Source: Nocardioides iriomotensis
Lineage (GTDB): Bacteria > Actinomycetota > Actinomycetes > Propionibacteriales > Nocardioidaceae
Direction of reading: 5' to 3'
NCBI RefSeq assembly: GCF_004168035.1
Contig: NZ_SDPU01000028.1
Coordinates: forward strand, 62,001 to 126,000
Length of the DNA stretch: 64,000 nt
How positions within the stretch are numbered: position 1 is the stretch's first letter; every line of letters begins with the position of its first letter. Below the pieces are notes generated by a model. It was not told where the DNA came from and did no database searches. It saw nothing but the letters and a program-made list of their open reading frames with translations. Shown here piece by piece: positions 15,456 to 22,649 of the stretch. The position numbers were made by a program, and so were the translations under genes.

Positions 15456-16231
15456 CAGTCACCGTCGACGAAGTCGTACGGCGGCACCGGCCCCATCAGC
15501 TGGAACCTGGCCCGCTCGTGCATGGCCTCCGCGAGCCCCTCGAGTGCGTCCTCGAGCTCGGCGCGCCGGGCGTCGTCGACGAGGAGCGCGACGTCGAGCA
15601 GGTGGTCGACGTCGCCCCGGTCGCGCAGGTCGTAGGAGACGACGTGCGGCAGGACGAGCCCGAGCACCATGTCGGCGTCCTGCGCGCGCTTGCGCTCGAG
15701 CACCTGCGACACCAGCTGTCCGAGACGGACCCGGTCACCGTGCGCGACGTCCTCGGGCACGCCTCTCGTGCGCTCCCGCAGGCGTGCCACGTCGGCGTCC
15801 TCCGCCACGACCTCAGCGAGCACGACGTCCTCGTGGTAGGTCACCCGCAGGTTGAGCTGCGTGCGGTCGCGCAGCGCCTCCAGCAGGCCCGCCCAGCGCT
15901 CGCCCTCGGGGCCGAGGAGCTCGTGCGTCACGGTGTCCACGTCGCCCAGGATCGAGCCGAACTGGACCGGCACCACCGGCCCCGTCTCGGCCAGAGCCTC
16001 GAGGACGCGGCTGTGCGCCATCACCTCGGCGCGACGACCGGGCGGCCGTTCGAGCGCGACCGGGCTGACCGCCGCCGCCACGTCACCGTGCGCGACGAGA
16101 CGGACCGGCACGTCGTCCAGCCCGGCCAGGCCGGGCGGGACACGCGCGTCCCCGGCCTCCACGATGCCGTAGACGTAGACGCCCGTCGTGGAGGTGTCGA
16201 TCTCGTCGGCGACGAGCACGGCTCCGCTCAC
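15446..16231 (-). CDS. gvpF: Gas vesicle protein GvpF
   Basis: A 261-residue GvpF/GvpL-family protein. Family landmarks are [10 protein letters not shown] at the N-terminus, [23 protein letters not shown] in the middle, and the C-terminal [11 protein letters not shown]. GvpF binds GvpA monomers and is thought to deliver them to the growing vesicle. The GTG start at 16231 overlaps the gvpA stop by 4 bases (GTGA), so stoichiometry with GvpA is translationally linked. This is the first of two GvpF/L paralogues here. Confidence 0.9.
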   Translation of the reverse strand: MSGAVLVADEIDTSTTGVYVYGIVEAGDARVPPGLAGLDDVPVRLVAHGDVAAAVSPVALERPPGRRAEVMAHSRVLEALAETGPVVPVQFGSILGDVDTVTHELLGPEGERWAGLLEALRDRTQLNLRVTYHEDVVLAEVVAEDADVARLRERTRGVPEDVAHGDRVRLGQLVSQVLERKRAQDADMVLGLVLPHVVSYDLRDRGDVDHLLDVALLVDDARRAELEDALEGLAEAMHERARFQLMGPVPPYDFVDGDWWA

Positions 16232-16632
16232 GCCTCTTCTCTCCGGCGGCTGCGCGAGGACTTCTTGGCGGGCCGGCGACCCTCGTCGTCGTCACCGCCG
16301 GTGAGCGCCTTCTTGGCGCCCTTGACCGCGCCGCCGACCTTCTTGGCGGCGCCGGACTCCTGCAGGTCACCGATGGCCTCGGTGAGGTCCTTGCCGCCCT
16401 TCTCGTACAGGTCGAGGCGGTTGGTCGCCTCCGCGAAGCGCAGGTAGGTGTCCACGCTCGCGATGACGATGCGGGCGTCGATCGTCAGCAGCTCGATGCC
16501 GACGAGGGAGACGCGCACGTAGGCGTCGATCACGAGGCCCTTGTCGAGGATGACCTCGACCACGTCGGCGAGGCCGCTCGGGGCGGGGCGTTCCAGGTAG
16601 CCGCCGCTACGGCGTTGGCTGGCGACAGTCAT
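16228..16632 (-). CDS. gvpA: Gas vesicle structural protein GvpA with basic C-terminal extension
   Basis: Main shell protein of gas vesicles. Residues 18-68 ([49 protein letters not shown]) are the highly conserved amphipathic core that forms the ribs of the gas-permeable wall. At 134 residues it is longer than the roughly 70-residue cyanobacterial GvpA; the extra C-terminus (about 85-134) is flexible and ends in basic [16 protein letters not shown]. Only one such structural copy is seen. The ATG at 16632 has a nearby GGAC-type weak ribosome site. It follows gvpZ in the operon. Confidence 0.92.
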   Translation of the reverse strand: MTVASQRRSGGYLERPAPSGLADVVEVILDKGLVIDAYVRVSLVGIELLTIDARIVIASVDTYLRFAEATNRLDLYEKGGKDLTEAIGDLQESGAAKKVGGAVKGAKKALTGGDDDEGRRPAKKSSRSRRREEA

Positions 16633-16668
16633 GTCAGAGTCGTCCTTCCGGTGCAGGGGGTACGTCGG

Positions 16669-17856
16669 TCATCGGGCCCGGCGACGTCGCCGCGGCTTCT
16701 CCTCGGGCTCTTCCTCGGGCTCTTCCTCGTCCTCGGGCTCCTCCTCGGCGTACTCCTCGTCCTCAACGTACTCGTCCTCGGGCTCGTCCTCGGCGTACTC
16801 CTCGTCCTCGGGCTCCTCCTCGGCGTACTCCTCGTCCTCGGGCTCCTCCTCGGCGTACTCGTCCTCGGGCTCCTCCTCGGCGTACTCCTCGTCCTCGGGC
16901 TCCTCCTCGGCGTACTCGTCCTCGGGCTGCTCCTCGGCGTACTCGTCCTCGGGCTCGCCGTCACCCTCCTCAGACTCGTCGTACTCCTCGTCGGGGCTCT
17001 CGTCCTCGGCCTGCTGCTCCTCCTCCACGACCTCCTCGTGGCTGCGCACGACCTCGCTGTCGTGGATCTCGCCGCGCCAGCCCTCGACCTCGTCGGTGTC
17101 GCCCTGCAGCAGGGAGACCATCACGTGGCGGCGGAAGTGCTTGAGCTCGAGCCGGGCGCGACGGCCTTGCGCGCGCCAGAGGTTGCCGGTGCGCTCGAAG
17201 AGACCCTGCGGGTAGTACTCGAGCACGACCAGGACGCGGGTGAGGTCGGGCGTGATCTCGTGGAACGTCACCGCTCCGTCGACGTGCCCCTTCTCGCCCT
17301 GCGAGCGCCAGACGATCTTCTCGTCGGGCACCTGCTCGATGATCGTGCCCTGCCACTTGCGGTGGGACCAGAAGACCTGGGCGCTGAACTCGACCTTCTC
17401 GTCCTCCTGCTGGTCGACGCCCTTGACCTTCTTCATGAAGCCCGACCAGTCCTGGAACTGCGTCCACTGGTTGTAGACGAGCGAGATCGGCGCGCCGATG
17501 TCGATCTCCTCGATGATGCTGGTGGAACGCGTGCCCTTTCCGCCCTTGTTGCCACCGCCCCCGCCGATCTTCTCCTTGACCTTGTCCTTCACCCCGCCGA
17601 GGCCACCCACGAGGGCGCCCTTGACGGGGCTGCCACCCGTCGCGCCCTCCTTGGCGGCCTTCTTGGCGGCCTTGCCCACGACACCGCCGCCGTCGGCGAC
17701 GTCGGTGAGCCGGCCGGTGAGGTCGGTCAGGCGCTGGCCGGCGGACTCGACGGCCTTCTCGCCGAGCATGCCGAGGCCGGAACGGATCTCGTCCTTGAGA
17801 CGGTCGACGGGCAGCTCGTCCAGCACGCCCTTGAGTCCGGTGTTCTTGTCAGCCAT
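16669..17856 (-). CDS. SRPBCC-domain gas vesicle accessory protein (GvpZ-like) with acidic repeats
   Basis: A 395-residue protein in three parts. Residues 1-110 are helical and Gly/Lys-rich; about 110-255 form an SRPBCC/cyclase domain (SIIEEIDIGAPISLVYNQWTQFQDW, VEFSAQVFWSHRKWQGTI, HFRRHVMVSLLQG); about 265-385 are a Glu/Asp-rich repeat of EYAEEEPEDE units, ending in basic KPRRRRRAR. A cyclase-like gene of this kind (gvpZ) sits beside gvpA in the Streptomyces coelicolor cluster, from memory. The acidic tail is opposite in charge to the tails of the gvpY-like protein and GvpO, suggesting pairing. Function in vesicle formation is inferred from location. Confidence 0.78.
   Translation of the reverse strand: MADKNTGLKGVLDELPVDRLKDEIRSGLGMLGEKAVESAGQRLTDLTGRLTDVADGGGVVGKAAKKAAKEGATGGSPVKGALVGGLGGVKDKVKEKIGGGGGNKGGKGTRSTSIIEEIDIGAPISLVYNQWTQFQDWSGFMKKVKGVDQQEDEKVEFSAQVFWSHRKWQGTIIEQVPDEKIVWRSQGEKGHVDGAVTFHEITPDLTRVLVVLEYYPQGLFERTGNLWRAQGRRARLELKHFRRHVMVSLLQGDTDEVEGWRGEIHDSEVVRSHEEVVEEEQQAEDESPDEEYDESEEGDGEPEDEYAEEQPEDEYAEEEPEDEEYAEEEPEDEYAEEEPEDEEYAEEEPEDEEYAEDEPEDEYVEDEEYAEEEPEDEEEPEEEPEEKPRRRRRAR
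16723..16966 (-). repeat. Tandem 27-30 bp coding repeat, acidic EYAEEEPEDE units
   Basis: About nine imperfect copies of a 27-30 base unit encode alternating nine- and ten-residue acidic blocks in the SRPBCC gas vesicle protein. The DNA identity between units makes this tract prone to slippage, so tail length may vary between strains. Confidence 0.85.
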
Positions 17857-17862
17857 GTCGGG

Positions 17863-18717
17863 TCACCGCTTCCTCGTCGAGCCGCTGCGCGATGCGGTGC
17901 GCTTGCTCGTGCTGCTGGAGCTCGACTTCTTCGCAGGCGCCTTCTTGGCCGCGGTCTTCTTGGCCGGAGCCTTCTTGGCCGTCTTCTTGGCCGCGGAGGT
18001 CGTCTTGGTGGCCGTCTTCTTCGCCGGCGCGGACTTCTTCGCCGCCGCCGTCTTCTTGGTGGCGGTCTTCTTCGCCGGTGCCGCCTTCTTCGCGGCGGTC
18101 TTCTTCGCGGGCCTGCTCGCGCTCGAGGCGGCCTTCTTTGCCGTCTTCTTCGCGGCGGCGGACTTCTTGGCCGCGGTCTTCCTGGCGCCACTGCTCGAGG
18201 GCGCGGACCGCTTCGACGGAGGTCGCTTCCGGGGGGACCGGCGGCGCGGCCTTTCCTCGGGCTCCTCCTCGGCCTCGTCCTCGGCCTCGTCCTCGGGCTC
18301 CTCGAGCTCCTCGGGCTCCTCGTCCTCCTCGGCCTCGTCCTGCTCGCCCTCGTCCTCCGCCTCGTCGTAGTCGTCGTACTCGTCGTCGTACTCGTCGTCC
18401 TGCCCGGGACCGAGCGCCAGGCGCTCGGAACGGTCGCGGATCGTGTCGCTCAGGCTGTCCATCCGCGAGTTCGCCGTGGCGATCGCGGCGGACCGGGCGG
18501 CGTCGAACAGCTGTCCGCGGACCTGGTCCGACAGACGTGACAGCTCCTCGTTGCCGTCGATCAGCTTCTGCGCCTGCTGGAGCAGCGCGCGAGGATTGGT
18601 GGCGATGCGTTTGCCGGCGATCATGCTCCCGACGGTGATGGCCAGCTTCAGCTTCTTGCGGCGCCCGAGGAGATAGCCACTGGCTACTCCGAGCGCGACT
18701 TTTCCTGCAGCACTCAT
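17863..18717 (-). CDS. GvpY-like protein with acidic middle and histone H1-like basic tail; first gene of gvp operon
   Basis: A 284-residue protein. Residues 1-30 include a short glycine/hydrophobic stretch and basic block (KVALGVASGYLLGRRKKLKL), followed by a helical domain to about 115. Residues 120-165 are Asp/Glu-rich (DDEYDDEYDDYDEAEDE). Residues 185-284 are an Ala/Lys/Pro tail of repeated AAKKTA and PAKK units, like histone H1. The ATG at 18717 has a GGAGGGAG site; an upstream in-frame start at 18783 overlaps the promoter. It opens the gas vesicle operon, the place of gvpY-type genes in Streptomyces. No catalytic motif is seen; a scaffolding or nucleoid-binding role is inference. Confidence 0.7.
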   Translation of the reverse strand: MSAAGKVALGVASGYLLGRRKKLKLAITVGSMIAGKRIATNPRALLQQAQKLIDGNEELSRLSDQVRGQLFDAARSAAIATANSRMDSLSDTIRDRSERLALGPGQDDEYDDEYDDYDEAEDEGEQDEAEEDEEPEELEEPEDEAEDEAEEEPEERPRRRSPRKRPPSKRSAPSSSGARKTAAKKSAAAKKTAKKAASSASRPAKKTAAKKAAPAKKTATKKTAAAKKSAPAKKTATKTTSAAKKTAKKAPAKKTAAKKAPAKKSSSSSTSKRTASRSGSTRKR

Positions 18718-18750
18718 CGTTCTCCCTCCGATTCCTTCCCGAACGTCGGC

Positions 18751-18775
18751 GTACCCGGACCACACCCCAGCAAAC
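18751..18775 (-). promoter_or_regulatory. Consensus SigF/SigB promoter of the gas vesicle operon
   Basis: On the minus strand GTTT (18772-18775), 15 bases, GGGTAC (18751-18756), 34 bases before the first gene of the gvp operon. This is an exact match to the SigB/SigF consensus, so the whole operon is expected to depend on the stress sigma factor. Confidence 0.75.
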
Positions 18776-18824
18776 GTGCGCACTGGACAGTGCCCGGTGG
18801 GAAGCGACCACCGCGGAGGTCTGC

Positions 18825-18850
18825 GAATGCGGTTCTACGCGGCTGGGTAC
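18825..18850 (+). promoter_or_regulatory. SigF/SigB-like promoter of the hemerythrin gene
   Basis: GAAT (18825-18828), 16 bases, GGGTAC (18845-18850), 42 bases before the GTG start of the hemerythrin gene and divergent from the gvp promoter. The -10 is perfect; the -35 fits only the loose GNNT form. Confidence 0.45.
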
Positions 18851-18891
18851 GGGCCTCCGGTAAGTGTTCCTGGGGGGTCGGGGAGGCCGAC

Positions 18892-19392
18892 GTGAGCAAT
18901 GACGCCATCGTGCTGCTGCGCGAGGACCACAAGGAGATCCGGGAGGTCTTCAAGCAGTTCCAGAAGGCCGAGGACGGGTCGAGCACCGCGCGCCAGCGGC
19001 TCGTGGACCGCATGATCGAGCTGCTGACCGTGCACACGTACATCGAGAACGAGGTCATGTACCCACGGGTCCGCGAGCTGCTGCCCGAGCTCGAGGACGA
19101 CGTGCTGGAGTCGTACGAGGAGCACCACGTCGCCGACGTCCTCGTCCTCGAGCTGGCCTCGATGAAGGCCGACGACGAGCGGTTCAACGCCAAGACGACG
19201 GTGCTCATCGAGAACGTCACGCACCACATGAAGGAAGAAGAGGACGACTGGTTCCCGAAGGTCCGCGAGGGCCTCGGCCGCAAGGCCCTGCAGGAGCTGG
19301 GCGACGCGCTGCTGAAGGCCAGGAGGAAGGCCCCGCGCCGCCCGTCGGACCCCAGCGCGCTGAAGAAGGCCGTCGACGCGTTCATCACCTGA
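18892..19392 (+). CDS. Hemerythrin (HHE) domain protein
   Basis: A 166-residue cytoplasmic hemerythrin-like protein, expected to bind a di-iron centre and sense or carry oxygen or related species. Iron-binding residues are visible in the four-helix pattern: LREDHKEIREVF, HTYIENEVMYP, EEHHVADVL, and THHMKEEEDDWFP. The C-terminus is basic (KARRKAPRRPSDPSALKKA). The GTG at 18892 follows GGGGAGG; the upstream in-frame ATG at 18790 would lie before the predicted promoter. It is divergent from the gas vesicle operon, and the two share an intergenic region with SigF-type boxes on both strands. Confidence 0.88.
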   Translation: MSNDAIVLLREDHKEIREVFKQFQKAEDGSSTARQRLVDRMIELLTVHTYIENEVMYPRVRELLPELEDDVLESYEEHHVADVLVLELASMKADDERFNAKTTVLIENVTHHMKEEEDDWFPKVREGLGRKALQELGDALLKARRKAPRRPSDPSALKKAVDAFIT

Positions 19393-19451
19393 CGACGGGC
19401 TGCTCCTCGGCCGTCACGTGTCGGCAACGGGTGAACGGGCCGGTCGTCGCG

Positions 19452-20177
19452 TCAGCCGACGCGCTCCCAGCCTCGACGCTGCCGGCGGCTGCCCAGCTTC
19501 GGGTCCCGGCTGCGGTAGACGATGTACGGCCGGGTGAGGTAGCCGACCGGCGCGCTGAACACGTGTACCAGCCGGGTGAACGGCCACAGCGCGAAGAGGC
19601 CGAACGCGACCAGCGCGTGCAGCTGGAAGCCGATCGGGGCGTCGGCCATCAGCGAGGCGTCGGGCTGGAAGGCGAGGAACGAGCGGTACCAGACCGAGAC
19701 GCCCTCGCGGTAGTTGTACTCGCCGCCGACGGTCAGGATCGACCCGGCGATGGTGTTCCACATGCCCAGCACGATGACCACGGCCAGGAACGCGTACATC
19801 ACCTTGTCCATCACCGTGGTGGCGGAGAAGACCGGCCCGACGGTACGCCGGCGGTAGATGAGGATCGCCATGCCGACGACCGCCATCAGGCCGGCGACCA
19901 GGCCGCCGATGACCGCGACCACGTGGTAGGTCTCGTGGCTGACGCCGAGCGCGTCGGTCCAGGACTGCGGCACCAGCAGGCCGAGGACGTGCCCGCCGAC
20001 GACCCCGAGCATCCCGAAGTGGAACAGGGGTGAGCCCAGCCGGAGCAGCCGGTCCTCGTAGAGCTGGGACGAGCGCGTGGTCCAGCCGAACTTGTCGTAG
20101 CGGTAGCGCCAGAAGTGCCCGACGACGAACGTGGCGAGGCACAGGTACGGGACGATGACCCAGAGGAAGACGTCCAT
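19452..20177 (-). CDS. narI: Respiratory nitrate reductase gamma subunit NarI
   Basis: Membrane cytochrome b subunit of the Nar-type nitrate reductase, 241 residues, passing electrons from quinol to NarH. Five hydrophobic helices are present. Heme-binding histidines are expected in HFGMLGVVGGHVLG, SHETYHVV and the last helix region HALVAFGLFALWPFTRLVH. The conserved N-terminal FVVGHFWRYRYDKFGWTTRSSQLYED is diagnostic. The ATG shares one base with the narJ stop (TGATG). It is the last gene of narKGHJI. Confidence 0.95.
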   Translation of the reverse strand: MDVFLWVIVPYLCLATFVVGHFWRYRYDKFGWTTRSSQLYEDRLLRLGSPLFHFGMLGVVGGHVLGLLVPQSWTDALGVSHETYHVVAVIGGLVAGLMAVVGMAILIYRRRTVGPVFSATTVMDKVMYAFLAVVIVLGMWNTIAGSILTVGGEYNYREGVSVWYRSFLAFQPDASLMADAPIGFQLHALVAFGLFALWPFTRLVHVFSAPVGYLTRPYIVYRSRDPKLGSRRQRRGWERVG

Positions 20178-20902
20178 CAGCGGTCCCCTCGCGACGTAGA
20201 TGTGGTCGGAATGGTCGGCATGGGCAGCGCGACCGGTCCGGCCGGGGCGGCGGGACCGGCGTCGAAGCCCGGGGTGGCGTACGGCGTCAGCCCGACCTCC
20301 TCCTCGGGGGGCCCCTCGGCGGCGAGGCGCCGGACCGCGTCGTGCTCGTCGCCGCGCAGCGGTGGCAGCGTGGCGACGACGGCCTCGACGGCGCCGCTCC
20401 ACCGGGAGCCACTCTCTGCCAGGGCGAGGCGCAGCAGCTCGAGGCCGGCGCGGTGGTCGAGGATCAGCCGGCGGCCGGCGTCCTGGTCGATCGTCGCGGC
20501 GAACTCCAGCACGACGCACAAGTGGTCGGGCAGCTCGTCGTCCGTCGGGTCGAACCCCGCGGCGAGGTAGGTCTGCTTGAAGCGCAGCAGCGCCACCCCG
20601 CGCTTGCGCGTGTCCCCGTGCGCGAAGTAGGTGAGGAACAGGTTGTGCCGCCGCCGGCTGTCGAACGTCTCGACGTAGTCGGCCGCCAGGTCCTCGACGG
20701 GCGTGCCGTCCAGCGCGTCGACCGTCGCCAGCAGAGGCCCCCCGACGCGCTCGGGCAGGACCGCGACGGCCCGCCGGGCGAGGTGGAGCCGGTCCGGGAG
20801 GGACTCGTCGGGGTAGTCGAGCAGCAGGGACGCGGACTGCCAGGCGAGCGTCAGCTGCTCGGCGGTGAGCACGTCGCGGCGTGCGCCCAGGCGGATGCTC
20901 AT
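20177..20902 (-). CDS. narJ: Nitrate reductase molybdenum cofactor assembly chaperone NarJ
   Basis: A 241-residue cytoplasmic chaperone of the NarJ/TorD family, which binds immature NarG and allows insertion of the molybdenum cofactor before attachment to NarI. Landmarks are SASLLLDYPDES near residues 24-35, YVETFDSRRRHNLFLTYFAHGDTRKRG near 76-102 and DELPDHLCVVLEFAA. The last 45 residues are Pro/Ala-rich and low complexity. The ATG overlaps the narH stop codon by 4 bases (ATGA), and the stop overlaps the narI start. Confidence 0.93.
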   Translation of the reverse strand: MSIRLGARRDVLTAEQLTLAWQSASLLLDYPDESLPDRLHLARRAVAVLPERVGGPLLATVDALDGTPVEDLAADYVETFDSRRRHNLFLTYFAHGDTRKRGVALLRFKQTYLAAGFDPTDDELPDHLCVVLEFAATIDQDAGRRLILDHRAGLELLRLALAESGSRWSGAVEAVVATLPPLRGDEHDAVRRLAAEGPPEEEVGLTPYATPGFDAGPAAPAGPVALPMPTIPTTSTSRGDR

Positions 20903-22587
20903 CGCTGGTCAGCCCCGTCCGGGTGCTCGGGGGAGCCGGCGTCGTCGGGACGTGGCGGGAACAGGCCCCGCGGGCTGCCCTTGCCGTCCCAGTTGAGCAG
21001 GTTGACCCGCGCGGTCTTGTCCGCCGGCGCGGCCAGGCTGTCGGCGGTCTGCCGGTCCTGGAGCATCTGGAAGTTCTCCACCGCGATCGGCGTGAGGGCG
21101 CCGGACCCCTCACCGAACGGTCCCGACATCCCCGGACCGCCCTCGTAGTCGAGCGCGCACTCCGTCGCGATCTCCTCCAGCGAGTGCGCCTGCTCGGCGT
21201 GCGCGGGCGGGATGACGTACCGCTCGTCGTACTTGGCCAGCGCGAGCAGCCGGTACATGTCGTAGACCTGCTCCTCCTCCATGCCCACGGACGCGGGGAT
21301 CGAGGCGTCGGGGTCGCGGCCGAGGTTGATGTCGCGCATGTAGGCGCGCATCGCCGCGAGCCTCTTGAGCACCCGCTCCACCGGCGCGACGTCGCCGGCG
21401 GTGAAGAGCTCGGCAAGGTACTCGACCGGGATCCGCAGGGCGTCGATCGCCGCGAACAGGTTGCCGGAGTCCTCGGCGTCCTCGCCGGTGTCGCGGACGA
21501 CGTCGACCACGGGCGACAGCGGCGGGATGTACCAGACCATCGGCATCGTGCGGTACTCCGGGTGCAGCGGGAGCGCCACCTTGTAGGTGTTGATGAGCGC
21601 GTGGACCGGCGAGCGCTGCGCGGCCCGGACCCAGTCGTGCGGGATGCCGGCGCGCTCGGCCTCGCGCACGACCTCGGGGTCGTTCGGGTCGAGGAGCACC
21701 GAACGCTGTGCCTCGTAGAGGTCGTGCTCGTCGGGCGTCGACGCCGCCGCAAGAACCCGGTCGGCGTCGTACAGGACGAGCCCGATGTAGCGCAGCCGGC
21801 CGACGCAGGTCTCGGCGCAGACCGTCGGCAGACCGACCTCGACGCGCGGGAAGCAGAACGTGCACTTCTCCGCCTTGCCGGTGCGGTGGTTGAAGTAGAC
21901 CTTCTTGTAGGGGCAGCCCGAGACGCACATCCGCCAGCCGCGGCAGCGGTCCTGGTCGACGAGCACGACGCCGTCCTCGGTGCGCTTGTAGATCGCACCG
22001 CTGGGGCAGGACGCGGCGCAGGACGGGTTCAGGCAGTGCTCGCAGATCCGCGGCAGGTAGAACATGAACGTCTGCTCGAACTCCATCCGCACCTGGTCGG
22101 AGACCTTGCGCAGCACCGGGTCGTTCAGGGCGGTGGCGGCGGAGCCGCCGAGGTTGTCGTCCCAGTTGGACGACCACTCGATCTTCATGTCCTTGCCGCT
22201 GATGAGCGACTTGGGCCGCGCGACCGGGGTGTGCTCCTGTGCGGGCGCGTCGGTGAGCGTGGCGTAGTCGTAGGTCCAGGGCTCGTAGTAGTCCTGGATG
22301 GACGGCATCTTCGGGTTGGAGAAGATCGTCGCGAGCTTGCGGAGCCGGCCGCCCGCCTTCAGCGCCAGCCGGCCGCGCTTGTTGAGCTCCCAGCCGCCCC
22401 GCCACTCCTCCTGGTCCTCGTAGCGGCGGGGGTAGCCCTGTCCCGGGCGGGTCTCGACGTTGTTGAACCAGACGTACTCCGTGCCGGTCCGGTTGGTCCA
22501 CGCCTGCTTGCACGTCACCGAGCAGGTGTGGCAGCCGATGCACTTGTCGAGGTTCATCACCATCGCCATCTGGGCCATGACCCTCAT
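20899..22587 (-). CDS. narH: Respiratory nitrate reductase beta subunit NarH
   Basis: Iron-sulfur subunit of 562 residues that relays electrons from NarI to NarG. The four cysteine clusters are present: CIGCHTCSVTCKQAW (about 16-28), CEHCLNPSCAASCPSGA, CRGWRMCVSGCPYKK and KCTFCFPRVEVG with CAETC. In the CRGWRMC cluster Trp replaces a cysteine, which gives the [3Fe-4S] centre known in NarH. The ATG at 22587 is preceded by GGAGGTGACC, a ribosome site supplied by a duplicated copy of the end of narG. Order is narG-narH-narJ-narI. Confidence 0.95.
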   Translation of the reverse strand: MRVMAQMAMVMNLDKCIGCHTCSVTCKQAWTNRTGTEYVWFNNVETRPGQGYPRRYEDQEEWRGGWELNKRGRLALKAGGRLRKLATIFSNPKMPSIQDYYEPWTYDYATLTDAPAQEHTPVARPKSLISGKDMKIEWSSNWDDNLGGSAATALNDPVLRKVSDQVRMEFEQTFMFYLPRICEHCLNPSCAASCPSGAIYKRTEDGVVLVDQDRCRGWRMCVSGCPYKKVYFNHRTGKAEKCTFCFPRVEVGLPTVCAETCVGRLRYIGLVLYDADRVLAAASTPDEHDLYEAQRSVLLDPNDPEVVREAERAGIPHDWVRAAQRSPVHALINTYKVALPLHPEYRTMPMVWYIPPLSPVVDVVRDTGEDAEDSGNLFAAIDALRIPVEYLAELFTAGDVAPVERVLKRLAAMRAYMRDINLGRDPDASIPASVGMEEEQVYDMYRLLALAKYDERYVIPPAHAEQAHSLEEIATECALDYEGGPGMSGPFGEGSGALTPIAVENFQMLQDRQTADSLAAPADKTARVNLLNWDGKGSPRGLFPPRPDDAGSPEHPDGADQR

Positions 22588-22588
22588 C

Positions 22589-22649
22589 AGTAGGTCACCT
22601 CCGCCACTCGGCTGGTCGAGCCTGTCGAGACCACTAGTAGGTCACCTCC
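22589..22649. repeat. 14-bp duplication flanking a REP-like insert at the narG-narH junction
   Basis: AGTAGGTCACCTCC occurs at 22589-22602 and again at 22636-22649, the second copy being the last codons of narG. The 33 bases between hold an imperfect dyad starting TGGTCGAG and ending CGAGACCA (22613-22633), which resembles short palindromic repeats common between Nocardioides genes. The arrangement places a fresh Shine-Dalgarno sequence before narH. Confidence 0.6.

Noticed and set aside
14748-18717. Histone-like DNA-binding genes
   Set aside because: The Lys/Ala tails belong to proteins encoded inside the gas vesicle operon; a chromatin role is possible but not supported over a vesicle role.
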